64,000 nucleotides of DNA from Pseudomonas putida (lineage in GTDB: Bacteria; Pseudomonadota; Gammaproteobacteria; Pseudomonadales; Pseudomonadaceae). Under the pieces are notes generated by a model. It was not told where the DNA came from. It did no database searches and saw nothing but the letters and a program-made list of their open reading frames with translations. Each line of letters begins with the position of its first letter. The stretch's first letter is position 1. The DNA lies in assembly GCF_002025705.1 (NCBI RefSeq), contig NZ_CP018846.1, positions 3,897,501 through 3,961,500 of the forward strand, written 5' to 3'. Positions 45,684 through 54,511 of this stretch are shown one piece after another. A program made the translations under genes and the position numbers.

Positions 45684-46655
45684 TCACACAAAATAGTGAT
45701 CATTAAGTTCCGGATCACGATATATATTTGCTATAAGATCGGAGCGATGACACCGTCCCTCCATATAAATATGATCAAGACTATCGATATCTATATTCCA
45801 GACACCATCAGCCTCATCATACTTAGGAACACCAAACACATACAGAAAAATTTGGTTTTCCGGACGCTTATCAACAATCTTAGCAACTGCCAGAAGTCGC
45901 TCTAATAAACCTCGATAATATGCACGCGCCTGATTAACAGACTCTGAGACGGTAGTCGCCAAGAGTCGCACAACAACAGGAGCTCCATTACTCGGAACAG
46001 AGAAGCATCGTCCAAACTTAAAACATATATACCTCTCACAGGAATCCATACAGACTGCCAAGCCGCAATATATAAAGCGTCTATAGACATCCGGACTCTG
46101 GTTATCTACCGGAACGAAGGCGGACTTAATCGTACCCGAATTACCATCAATAACCAGCCCTCGACGAAGGGACCACCCGCCATTTAAAAGCGTCTCAATA
46201 GAGTAGCACTTCGGATTAGCCACCCCCGAACCCTCACCAGACGGACGATTAGACACGTAACGAAGGTTTACTATGTCATCGGCAGGGAACTGTCGTATAC
46301 GGACTGGAACTCCAAAATATCCTTTTCGACGCTTAGTTTCAAACACAATCTCCGTAGCATCTGCTATGAAAGATCTTTCGCGCCTCCCTCTCCCTAAGAC
46401 ATTGAGAGCTGGAATTGTATACTTAGGCTCAAATGAACAGCCCGGATAGTGCCCTTCAGTCCTACGTGCCGTTTTGAAGTAGTGATCGACTTTATAAGTC
46501 TTCCGTCCTAAATTCGCACAAACATACCTCGCCCTACAGGATGCGTCCAAGCATGCAAAATCGTCTTTCTTCGTAATTACGTTTTGACGATAAAGCTCTA
46601 CTACCTCTTTTGCAGTAACCTCTTTGTTGAGACTGATGCAGTACGCTCGATCCAT
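45684..46655 (-). CDS. Protein with N-terminal Cys/His cluster, CoiA-like zinc module
   Basis: A 323-residue protein. The N terminus holds C35, C40, C46, H58, H69 and C73 (DFACLDASCRARYVC, HYFKTARRTEGHYPGC). The pattern of C-x-x-x-x-C, HYF and H-x-x-x-C resembles the zinc part of CoiA-like proteins, often fused to nucleases. I see no clear nuclease motif in the rest (an FLYVFGVPKYDEADG stretch lies near the end). AT-rich, and likely co-transcribed with the membrane protein downstream. The function is not recognised. Confidence 0.55.
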   Translation of the reverse strand: MDRAYCISLNKEVTAKEVVELYRQNVITKKDDFACLDASCRARYVCANLGRKTYKVDHYFKTARRTEGHYPGCSFEPKYTIPALNVLGRGRRERSFIADATEIVFETKRRKGYFGVPVRIRQFPADDIVNLRYVSNRPSGEGSGVANPKCYSIETLLNGGWSLRRGLVIDGNSGTIKSAFVPVDNQSPDVYRRFIYCGLAVCMDSCERYICFKFGRCFSVPSNGAPVVVRLLATTVSESVNQARAYYRGLLERLLAVAKIVDKRPENQIFLYVFGVPKYDEADGVWNIDIDSLDHIYMEGRCHRSDLIANIYRDPELNDHYFV

Positions 46656-46918
46656 GATCGCTCACCCCAAAGTATCTAACACTGACAGCCTGTCGTTGCA
46701 AATGACTGCACACTGAAAATCAAGAATCACATTGCACAATTCTACATAATCAACTGCAACTTGACATCCGAACGAACGCCTCAAAACGATACGAGCACAG
46801 CGTAACCTGCACCTAGGTAGGAGCTGCGACAGGGCACAATCGACCCCTCTAATAGAGATAGGAGCAAATAGGAGTTAGAATCGCGCCTATGGTGCACCAC
46901 TCAGGTGTACTACGGCAC

Positions 46919-46928
46919 TGGTCCACTT
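46919..46928 (+). promoter_or_regulatory. Candidate integrase arm site, right end
   Basis: TGGTCCACTT, identical to the site at 37730-37739 by the left end. The stretch 46656-46974 shows no gene; it holds repeated TAGGAG words and this site. Confidence 0.4.
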
Positions 46929-46949
46929 CAAGATTTTTTGAGAGAGAAA

Positions 46950-46967
46950 TCCTTGAGAATTCAAGGA
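46950..46967 (-). terminator. Possible terminator of 4.5S RNA supplied by the element
   Basis: On the minus strand TCCTTGA-ATTC-TCAAGGA forms a 7-bp stem followed by TTTCTCTCTC. It lies 13 bases past the 3' end of mature 4.5S RNA. The U-run is interrupted, so termination may be weak. Confidence 0.4.
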
Positions 46968-46974
46968 CTTGCGT

Positions 46975-47049
46975 AATGGAGGCGGCCCCACCAGCCACAC
47001 CCCGGCACTCGATGTTCCCGCTATGGCTGCTCCCTTCCGGGCCTGACCA
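46975..47049. repeat. attR, right copy of the 75-bp ffs repeat
   Basis: Identical to 37510-37584. Element DNA lies to its left. To its right is the host 5' half of ffs with its promoter, so the intact RNA gene is rebuilt at this end. Confidence 0.9.
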
Positions 47050-47090
47050 GGTTAACGGGTAATCAATGCGGGGGGACCGATGGGGCCACC
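46981..47090 (-). ncRNA. ffs: 4.5S RNA (signal recognition particle RNA, small bacterial type)
   Basis: About 110 bases on the minus strand. The SRP54-binding domain reads GGTCAGGCCCGGAAGG followed by GAGCAGCC, the universal core. The ends GGTGGCCCCA and TGGGGCCGCC pair over ten positions, allowing one G-U. The RNA joins Ffh to target membrane proteins during translation. The whole RNA is intact, although its last 69 bases lie within the att repeat. Confidence 0.95.
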
Positions 47091-47094
47091 ACTA

Positions 47095-47150
47095 CGCGGC
47101 TCGCCAAGCAGCGAGCCGCGCCATTGTACCGGTCTGGGGCGAAGATACAA
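47095..47150 (-). promoter_or_regulatory. ffs promoter and 5' leader hairpin
   Basis: On the minus strand TTGTAT (47150-47145), a 16-base spacer and TACAAT (47128-47123) form the promoter. Between it and the mature 5' end lies a perfect 10-bp stem (CGCGGCTCGC and GCGAGCCGCG, 47095-47120) with a 6-base loop. The transcript would begin with this hairpin, which RNase P would then remove. Confidence 0.75.
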
Positions 47151-47228
47151 CCTCTGCGCGAGAAAAAGTCATCATTTCTCAATGACTTGTCCGGGGTCAG
47201 GCTGATCGGGCCCTGGGCCAGGGCTCGT

Positions 47229-47344
47229 GTAGGAGCGGCCTTGTGTCGCGAAAGGGCTGCAAAGCAGCCCCCGCAAAATCGAGTCACGGCACAGTTAGAG
47301 GGGGCGCTTCGCACCCCTTTCGCGACACAAGGCCGCTCCTACAA
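47229..47344. repeat. REP-type inverted repeat between ffs and ligA
   Basis: Arms at 47229-47257 and 47316-47344 are perfect reverse complements over 29 bp, core GGAGCGGCCTTGTGTCGCGA. It lies after the ligA stop. Confidence 0.85.
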
Positions 47345-47357
47345 AGGCCGCGCAGGA

Positions 47358-49688
47358 TCAGACAGTGATGCCATGCCCTGCCAGGAAAGTGACGAAGGCT
47401 TCCTCATCCAGCACCTTAACACCAAGCTCACTGGCCTTGGCCAGCTTGGAGCCGGCACCCGGGCCTGCGACCACACAGTGGGTCTTGCCAGAGACCGAGC
47501 CGGCCACCTTGGCACCCAGGCCTTCCAGCTTTTCCTTGGCGATGTCGCGACTGAAGCGCTCCAGCGACCCTGTCAGCACCCAGGTCTGGCCGGCCAGTGG
47601 CAGGCCTTCGGCAACTTTCTTCTCGCTACTCCAGTGCATACCGAAGGCCAGCAGTTGTGCCTCGATGTCGCGGGCCAGCTGTTGGTTGACCGGCTCCTTG
47701 AAGAATTCACGCACCGCTTCTGCCTGTTTCGCCGCCAGCGCCTGGCGCAGGTCGATGCCGTCAGCCGCAATGATCTTGTCCAGGCTGTCGAGCTTGGCCA
47801 CCAGCTTTTCCGCACCTGTCGGGCCGACCGAGGGGATGTCGAGCTTGGCGATCATGCCAGCCAGGGTAGTGCTGGCGGCAAACTCGGCAGCCAGCTCGCC
47901 CTCGTCCTGCAACTGCATGCCGCAGGCCAGCAACTGCTCGATGACCTTGCGGTTGTGCTCGTCCTCGAAGAAGTTGTGGATCTCGTACGCTACTTCCAGG
48001 CCGATATCCGGAAGATAGGTCAGCACCTGCGGCAGCGCCTGCTGTACGCGCGCCAGGCTGCCCAGCGAGCGGGCCAGGACCTTGGCGGTCTCCTCGCCCA
48101 CGTCCGGGATGCCCAGGGCATAGATGAAGCGCGCAAGGCTCGGGCGCTTGCTGGCCTCGATGGCGTCCAGCAGTTTCTTGCTGGAAACCTCGGCGAAACC
48201 TTCAAGGCCGACGATCTGGTCGAACTCCAACTTGTACAGGTCTGCCGGAGAGCCGATCAGGCCTTCATCCACCAATTGCTCGACGCTCTTCTCACCCAGG
48301 CCATCAATGTCCATGGCACGGCGAGAGACGTAGTGGATGATTGCCTGCTTGAGCTGGGCACCACAGGCCAGACGGCCGACGCAGCGATACACCGCGCCTT
48401 CGCTGGTGGTTTCTTTGCCCTTGCTGCGCTTGACCAGCTGAGTGCGCTCGACCTGCGAGCCACACACCGGGCACTCGGTCGGCACTTCGACCGGCCGCGC
48501 ATCTTCGGGGCGGCGTTCGAGCACCACCTGCATCACCTGGGGAATCACGTCACCGGCACGGCGAATGATCACTGTGTCACCGATGCGCAGGCCCAGCCGG
48601 GCGATTTCGTCCATGTTGTGCAGGGTGGCGTTGGACACGGTCACACCTGCCACCTTGACCGGCTTCAGGCGCGCCACTGGCGTGACCGCGCCGGTACGGC
48701 CGACCTGGAACTCCACGTCCAGCACTTCGGTAAGCTCTTCCATGGCCGGAAACTTGTGGGCGATGGCCCAGCGCGGTTCGCGCGCACGGAAGCCCAGCTC
48801 GCGCTGAGCCGCCAGGCTGTTGACCTTGAACACCACGCCATCGATCTCGTACGGCAAGCTGTTGCGCCGTTCGCCAATGTCGCGGTAGTAGGCCAGGCAC
48901 TCTTCGATACCGGCCGCATGCCTGAGCTCGCGGCTGATCGGCAGGCCCCACTGCTTGAGCTGCTCAAGAATGCCGATATGGCTCTCGCCGATGCTCTCGG
49001 ACACCTGCCCGACACCGTAGCAGCAGAACTCCAGCGGGCGGCTGGCGGTGATCTTCGAGTCCAGCTGGCGCAGGCTGCCGGCAGCCGCGTTGCGTGGGTT
49101 GGCGAAGGTCTTGCCGCCGGCCTCGGCCTGGGCGGCATTGAGGCGGTCGAAGCCGGCCTTGCTCATGTACACCTCGCCACGCACTTCAAGCACGGCGGGC
49201 CAGCCTTCGCCCTGCAGCTTCAGCGGGATGTTGCGCACGGTGCGCACATTGGCACTGATGTCTTCGCCAGTGGTGCCGTCGCCACGGGTAGCGCCCTGCA
49301 CCAGCTGGCCATCGCGGTACAGCAGGCTCACTGCCAAGCCATCGAGTTTCGGTTCGCAGCTGAAATCCACGGCGCCCGGCTGGTCGAGCCCATCGACCAC
49401 GCGGCGGCCGAATTCGCGCAGGTCAGCTTCTTCGAAGGCGTTGCCCAGGCTGAGCATGGGCACTTCATGACGCACCTGGCTGAAGGCCGCCAAGGCAGCT
49501 CCGCCGACACGCTGGGTAGGCGAATCAGGGGTGACCAGGTGCGGGTGCTCGGCTTCGAGCGTCTTCAGTTCATTGAACAGACGATCGTATTCGGCATCGG
49601 GCACGCTTGGCTCGTCGAGCACGTAGTAGCGGTAGTTGTGCTGGTCGAGCTCGGCGCGCAGTTCGTGGATTCGGGTTTCGGCGTTCAT
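47358..49688 (-). CDS. ligA: NAD-dependent DNA ligase LigA
   Basis: A 776-residue replicative ligase that seals nicks using NAD+. The adenylated lysine is K114 in EPKLDGLAV. The zinc finger (CPVCGSQVE, YRCVGRLACGAQ), the helix-hairpin-helix repeats and a C-terminal BRCT domain (WVLTGSLERFSRDIAKEKLE) follow. It is about 100 residues longer than the E. coli enzyme, as usual in pseudomonads. It is downstream of zipA on the same strand. Confidence 0.96.
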   Translation of the reverse strand: MNAETRIHELRAELDQHNYRYYVLDEPSVPDAEYDRLFNELKTLEAEHPHLVTPDSPTQRVGGAALAAFSQVRHEVPMLSLGNAFEEADLREFGRRVVDGLDQPGAVDFSCEPKLDGLAVSLLYRDGQLVQGATRGDGTTGEDISANVRTVRNIPLKLQGEGWPAVLEVRGEVYMSKAGFDRLNAAQAEAGGKTFANPRNAAAGSLRQLDSKITASRPLEFCCYGVGQVSESIGESHIGILEQLKQWGLPISRELRHAAGIEECLAYYRDIGERRNSLPYEIDGVVFKVNSLAAQRELGFRAREPRWAIAHKFPAMEELTEVLDVEFQVGRTGAVTPVARLKPVKVAGVTVSNATLHNMDEIARLGLRIGDTVIIRRAGDVIPQVMQVVLERRPEDARPVEVPTECPVCGSQVERTQLVKRSKGKETTSEGAVYRCVGRLACGAQLKQAIIHYVSRRAMDIDGLGEKSVEQLVDEGLIGSPADLYKLEFDQIVGLEGFAEVSSKKLLDAIEASKRPSLARFIYALGIPDVGEETAKVLARSLGSLARVQQALPQVLTYLPDIGLEVAYEIHNFFEDEHNRKVIEQLLACGMQLQDEGELAAEFAASTTLAGMIAKLDIPSVGPTGAEKLVAKLDSLDKIIAADGIDLRQALAAKQAEAVREFFKEPVNQQLARDIEAQLLAFGMHWSSEKKVAEGLPLAGQTWVLTGSLERFSRDIAKEKLEGLGAKVAGSVSGKTHCVVAGPGAGSKLAKASELGVKVLDEEAFVTFLAGHGITV

Positions 49689-49770
49689 GGGTCAGGGTCT
49701 CTTGCAAAGCAAAAAGAGCAGCCTGGAGGGATGCTTGGGGCTTAAGAGTCTGACTACCTGTAGCGGCCCC

Positions 49771-49852
49771 TTCGCGGGCAAGCCCGCTCCCACAGGTACG
49801 CCACACGCCTCAAGGGCAGTGGCATACCTGTGGGAGCGGGCTTGCCCGCGAA
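49771..49852. repeat. REP-type inverted repeat between zipA and ligA
   Basis: Arms at 49771-49798 and 49825-49852 are perfect reverse complements over 28 bp, core CGCGGGCAAGCCCGCTCCCA. Confidence 0.85.
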
Positions 49853-49924
49853 AGGGCCGGCACAGACGACAACAAGTCTTGAACCGGCCAGCATGCCCAC
49901 AGGCTGCTCTTTCGTCTGGATCTA

Positions 49925-50815
49925 TCAGCGTTTCTGGGTCAGCGCACGGCGCTCGAACTCGACGATGCGCTGGCGGTAGTGCTCGATGGTCTGCGCGGTC
50001 AGCACGCTGCGCTGGTCGTCCTTCAGCTCGCCATTGAGCTCATGGGCCAGCTTGCGCGCCGCAGCCACCATCACGTCGAAGGCCTGCTTCGGATGACGCG
50101 GGCCTGGCAGGCCGAGGAAGAAGCTCACGGCACGGGTGCTGAAGTGGTCGATGTCATCCAGGTCGAAGATGCCCGGCTTGACTGCGTTGGCCATGGAGAA
50201 CAGCACTTCGCCGTGACCCGCCATGCTCTCGTGGCGGTGGAAGATGTCCATCTCGCCAAAACGCAGGCCGCTTTCGAGGATGTTCTGCAGCAGGGCTGGC
50301 CCCTTGAAACCGCCCTCATCGCGGGAAATCACACTGATCACCAGCACTTCCTCGACCAGCGGCAGCTCCTTGGCCGCGTTGCCGGTGGCGGCAAAACCAC
50401 TGCTGCGGGTGTTGTCGGCAACAAATTCTTCGTCGGCATCGGCGAACAGGTCAGGCTCGCGCGGTTCGGCGGCCAGGTTCAGGTCGCCCTGCTGCTGCGC
50501 CTCTACCGCACGCTTGCCACGCTTGCTGGCCTTGGCCGGCTTGGGCTCGCGCTCACGTTCGCGCTCACGCGCCGGTGCGCTGAGCGACGGCAGGTCGGCC
50601 TCGTCCAGTTCAGGCTCCTTCTGGGTATCCAGCACCCGCGACGGGCCGAGCACTTCAGCGCTGCCCTCCTCGTCCGGCAGGTTGGAATAACTGCGATCCA
50701 GACGGAATTTCAGCTTGCCTTTTCCGCCGCGCATGCGGCGCCAGCCGTCGAAAAGAATACCGGCGATGACAATGACGCCGATGACGATCAGCCACTCGCG
50801 CAGACCGATTTCCAT
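49925..50815 (-). CDS. zipA: Cell-division protein ZipA
   Basis: A 296-residue protein that anchors FtsZ to the inner membrane at the division site. It has one N-terminal membrane helix (WLIVIGVIVIAGILFDGW), a charged linker rich in Arg, Glu and Lys, and a C-terminal FtsZ-binding domain (VLVISVISRDEGGFKGPALL, ARKLAHELNGELKDDQRSVL). ATG 50815 (MEIGLREW) is the family start. It follows smc and precedes ligA, a conserved order in Pseudomonas. Confidence 0.94.
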   Translation of the reverse strand: MEIGLREWLIVIGVIVIAGILFDGWRRMRGGKGKLKFRLDRSYSNLPDEEGSAEVLGPSRVLDTQKEPELDEADLPSLSAPAREREREREPKPAKASKRGKRAVEAQQQGDLNLAAEPREPDLFADADEEFVADNTRSSGFAATGNAAKELPLVEEVLVISVISRDEGGFKGPALLQNILESGLRFGEMDIFHRHESMAGHGEVLFSMANAVKPGIFDLDDIDHFSTRAVSFFLGLPGPRHPKQAFDVMVAAARKLAHELNGELKDDQRSVLTAQTIEHYRQRIVEFERRALTQKR

Positions 50816-51019
50816 GTAATCCCGTGCCTCTATAAAAATATGCTTGAAAACAAAGGGTTCAAAGCCCTTTAACACGTGGCGCCAACTCTATGTTCTGACA
50901 GGCGTTTTACCCACGCAAAAAACGAGTGACATTAAGCTAGCACGACCAAAGACAACTTTACACCGTCTGTCGCACATGACAGGGGCATTTGCCTACAGTT
51001 TTCGCCCTATCTTCGCTCA

Positions 51020-54000
51020 TCAGGCGTCTACCATGGCCAGCGCCTCCTCGACATCAACTGCAACAAGACGTGAACAACCGGGCTCGTGCATGGTCACCCC
51101 CATCAATTGGTCCGCCATCTCCATGGCAATCTTGTTATGGGTGATGTAGATGAACTGCACGCTTTCACTCATTTCCTTGACCAGCCGGGCGTAGCGCCCG
51201 ACGTTGGCATCGTCCAGCGGCGCATCGACTTCGTCGAGCATGCAGAACGGTGCGGGGTTCAACTTGAAGATGGCAAACACCAGCGCCAACGCGGTCAGTG
51301 CCTTCTCGCCGCCGGACAGCAGATGGATGGTGCTGTTCTTCTTGCCCGGCGGACGCGCCATGATCGTCACCCCTGTATCGAGTAGATCTTCGCCCGTCAG
51401 TTCCAGATAAGCGCTGCCGCCACCGAAAACTTTTGGAAAAAGTGCCTGTAATCCGGCATTTATCTGATCAAAGGTATCCTTGAAGCGGTTGCGGGTCTCC
51501 TTGTCGATCTTGCGAATGACGTTTTCCAGGGTATCCAGGGCTTCGACCAGGTCGGCATCCTGGGCGTCCAGGTAACGCTTGCGCTCGGACTGCTGCTCGT
51601 ATTCCTCGATGGCCGCCAGGTTGATCGCACCCAGGCGCTGAATGCGCCCTTCGATCTGCTCCAGTTCCTGCTCGGTGCCCTGCTCGCTGGCATCCGCCTC
51701 GACAGTGGCGAGCACACCCTGCAAATCGTAGCCGTCGGCCAGCAATTGTTCCTGCAAGGTCTTGCGGCGGATGTCCAGGCCCTGGTTTTCCAGGCGCATC
51801 TGCTCCAGCTGGCCACGCAGCAGCTGGGCTTGCTGTTCGGCCTGGGTGCGGCGCTTTTCGGCGTCGCGCAATGCGCGGTCGGCTTCATCCATGTGCAGCC
51901 GCGCCAGGCGCATTTCCTCGTCGACGCTCATGCGCCGCTCCAGCAGCTCTTCGAGCTTCAGGCGCAGCTCTTCGAGCGGCGCCTCACCCTCTTCCAGGTT
52001 CAGGCTCAGTTGCTCCTGGCGCTCGCTCAGGCGTGCGGCCTGCTGCTCCAGACGCTCCAAGGCCTGGCGGGTGGAGTCGTGCTGAGCACGCAGCGAACCC
52101 AGGCGCACTGCCAACTGGTGGGCGTGATCCTTGTGCTGACGGGCTTCCTGGCGAATGCGATCAAGGCCTTCGCGCAAGGTGTCGCGGCGCGCCATCAACT
52201 GCTCGCGCTGCTCGGTATCCTGGGCCATCAGGTCCAGAGCCTCCTGCAGCACCAGGCGCGCCTCGCCCAGTTGCTCCTGCTCCAGGGCACGTTGTTCCTG
52301 AAGCTCGGCCAGTTCTTCCTGCAGCCGGCGGCGGCGTAGCTCGACCTGCTCGGCACGGGCACGGCCAGCGGACAGGCTGGCCTTGAACTCGCCGTGCTGG
52401 CGGCTTTCTTCCTGGGTGCGGCGGCGCAGCTGCTCACGCTGCTCCTCCAGCTCTAGCTGCTGCTCGCGGGTTACCTGAAGCTGCTGCTCCTGATGCTCCA
52501 GCGCTGCTTCAAGCTCCACCTGCTCCTGGCCCAGGCGTTCGATTTCCTGGCCGCGAGCCAGCACGCCACCCTGGGCTTCGCCACCCCGGCTGACGCGCAG
52601 GAAATGGCGGCCAACCCAGTAGCCATCGCGGCTCACCAGGCTCTGCCCTTCCCCCAGCGCTGCGCGCCTTGCCAAGGCTTCGGCGAGGTCTTCGACCGGC
52701 TGCACCCGGCCCAGCCACGGGGCCAGATCGATGTGCCCTTCGACCTTGTCGAGCAGGCTGCCGGGCTGACGCTCACCACCCCCGGCCGCCAGTAACAGGC
52801 GCAGCTCGCCCTGCTCCAGGGCGTTGAAATCCAGGCCGGCAAAATCGTCCAGCAGCACAGCCTGCAAATCGGCACCCAGCACGGTTTCCACCGCCAGCTC
52901 CCAACCCGGCTCCACGCGCAGCCCCTCAGCCAGGCGCGGGCGCTGCTCCAGCCCTTGTTCGCGCAGCCAATCGGCAGCACCGATGCCCGGCTCCAGCGCG
53001 GCCTGCTGCAGCGCCTCCAGCGAGGCCAGGCGGCCGCCGAGGCGCTGCAGGTCGCCCTGCTGCTGTTGCTGGGCCTGGGTCGCCTGCTGCAGTTGCTCGC
53101 GCACGCTTTCCAGGCGCTCGACCACCTGCTGCTCCGACAACTGCAACTCTTCGAGCAGTATTTCGCTGCTGGCCAGTTGTTCAGAAAGCTCCAGCAGGGA
53201 GCTATCCTGCGGATCTACCGTCAGTTGCTCGCTTTCCTCGACCAGCTTGCGTTGGCGTTCGGCCAGGCGCTCCAGGCTGGCTTCCAGCTGCTGCAGGCGC
53301 GCTTGCTGCACTTCGGCCTGACGCCGAGGTTCGGAAGATCGGGTGTTGAAGCTGTCCCACTGCTCCTGCCAGCCGTGCATGCCCAGCTCGGCTTCTTCGA
53401 GGGTGGCGGCAGCCTCTTCGGCGGCGGCCAGGGTCAGCTCCTGCTCCGGCTCGAGCATGGCCAGCTCTTCACCCAGGGTGGCCAGCAGGGTGCGGTCATG
53501 GCCCAGGTGCGATTCGGTTTCCTGGCGGGTACGCTCGGCTTCCTTGAAGTCGTCCTGCAACTGGCGCAGGCGCTGCTGGCCGTGCTGGATGCTCTGTTCC
53601 ACCCGGGCGATATCACCGGCCACCGAATAGAAGCGCCCCTGAACCTGATTGAAGCGCTCCGACAGCTCGTGATGGCCGTCGCGCAGGCGCTCGATGCTGG
53701 CGTCGGCATTACGCTGCTCGGCAACCAGCGCCTCATGGGCGACATCCTGGTCACCGATCACCGCCTCGCGCTGGCGCACGCGCTCGTCCAGGTCGCGCCA
53801 ACGTAGGGCCGACAGGCGCGCCTTGAGCTGGCGCTCCTGGGCTTTGTATTCGCGGTACTTTTCTGCAGCCTGGGCCTGGCGATGCAGGCGTTCGAGCTGA
53901 CGCTCCAGCTCTTCGCGCAGGTCGGTCAGCCGCGCCAGGTTCTCCTGGGTACGGCGGATTCGGCTTTCGGTCTCGCGGCGGCGCTCCTTGTACTTGGAGA

Positions 54001-54508
54001 TGCCGGCCGCCTCTTCGATGAAGTTGCGCAGCTCTTCAGGCTTGGCCTCGATCAGCTTGGAAATCATGCCCTGCTCGATGATCGAGTAGCTGCGCGGGCC
54101 CAGGCCAGTGCCGAGGAAGATGTCGGTGATGTCCCGACGGCGGCACTTGGTGCCGTTCAGGTAATAGCTGTTCTGCCCGTCACGAGTTACCTTGCGGCGG
54201 ATGGAAATCTCGGCGTAGGCGGCGTACTCGCCGAGCAAGGTGGTTTCGCTGTTGTCGAATACCAGCTCGATGCTGGCCTGGCTCACCGGCTTGCGGCTGG
54301 TGGAGCCGTTGAAGATGACATCGGTCATCGACTCGCCACGCAGGTTCTTCGCCGAACTCTCGCCCATCACCCAGCGCACCGCGTCGATGATGTTGGACTT
54401 GCCGCAGCCATTGGGGCCGACGACGGCCGCCATGTTGCTGGGGAAGTTGACCGTGGTGGGATCGACGAACGACTTGAACCCGGCCAGGCGAATGCACTTC
54501 AGGCGCAT
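51020..54508 (-). CDS. smc: Chromosome segregation ATPase SMC
   Basis: A 1162-residue SMC protein that organises and separates chromosomes. The N-terminal Walker A is GPNGCGKSN. Two long coiled-coil arms (about 170-490 and 650-960) flank a hinge near 500-640. The C-terminal signature LLSGGEKALTALAL and Walker B FCMLDEVDAPLDDANV close the ATPase head. The regulator gene at 54512 ends 3 bp upstream on the same strand. Confidence 0.96.
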   Translation of the reverse strand: MRLKCIRLAGFKSFVDPTTVNFPSNMAAVVGPNGCGKSNIIDAVRWVMGESSAKNLRGESMTDVIFNGSTSRKPVSQASIELVFDNSETTLLGEYAAYAEISIRRKVTRDGQNSYYLNGTKCRRRDITDIFLGTGLGPRSYSIIEQGMISKLIEAKPEELRNFIEEAAGISKYKERRRETESRIRRTQENLARLTDLREELERQLERLHRQAQAAEKYREYKAQERQLKARLSALRWRDLDERVRQREAVIGDQDVAHEALVAEQRNADASIERLRDGHHELSERFNQVQGRFYSVAGDIARVEQSIQHGQQRLRQLQDDFKEAERTRQETESHLGHDRTLLATLGEELAMLEPEQELTLAAAEEAAATLEEAELGMHGWQEQWDSFNTRSSEPRRQAEVQQARLQQLEASLERLAERQRKLVEESEQLTVDPQDSSLLELSEQLASSEILLEELQLSEQQVVERLESVREQLQQATQAQQQQQGDLQRLGGRLASLEALQQAALEPGIGAADWLREQGLEQRPRLAEGLRVEPGWELAVETVLGADLQAVLLDDFAGLDFNALEQGELRLLLAAGGGERQPGSLLDKVEGHIDLAPWLGRVQPVEDLAEALARRAALGEGQSLVSRDGYWVGRHFLRVSRGGEAQGGVLARGQEIERLGQEQVELEAALEHQEQQLQVTREQQLELEEQREQLRRRTQEESRQHGEFKASLSAGRARAEQVELRRRRLQEELAELQEQRALEQEQLGEARLVLQEALDLMAQDTEQREQLMARRDTLREGLDRIRQEARQHKDHAHQLAVRLGSLRAQHDSTRQALERLEQQAARLSERQEQLSLNLEEGEAPLEELRLKLEELLERRMSVDEEMRLARLHMDEADRALRDAEKRRTQAEQQAQLLRGQLEQMRLENQGLDIRRKTLQEQLLADGYDLQGVLATVEADASEQGTEQELEQIEGRIQRLGAINLAAIEEYEQQSERKRYLDAQDADLVEALDTLENVIRKIDKETRNRFKDTFDQINAGLQALFPKVFGGGSAYLELTGEDLLDTGVTIMARPPGKKNSTIHLLSGGEKALTALALVFAIFKLNPAPFCMLDEVDAPLDDANVGRYARLVKEMSESVQFIYITHNKIAMEMADQLMGVTMHEPGCSRLVAVDVEEALAMVDA

Positions 54509-54511
54509 CGG

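Larger units (their letters stand above)
37510..47049. mobile_element. 9.5-kb integrative element inserted in the 4.5S RNA gene (ffs)
   Basis: The element is bounded by a perfect 75-bp direct repeat (37510-37584 and 46975-47049), which is the 3' half of ffs. One repeat belongs to the host, so the unit is 9465 bp. Base composition is more AT-rich than the flanks, most strongly at 44-46.9 kb. It holds a tyrosine integrase beside the left end, a Rep-like gene, a serine recombinase and cargo of mostly unknown function. No conjugation, capsid or lysis genes are visible. The host flanks (dnaX side and ligA side) look as if they were once joined. Confidence 0.9.

Noticed and set aside
45573..45905. 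Plus-strand frame of 110 codons in the AT-rich block
   Set aside because: It lies antisense across the two minus-strand genes, has a poor composition (Ile/Thr-rich) and no ribosome site.
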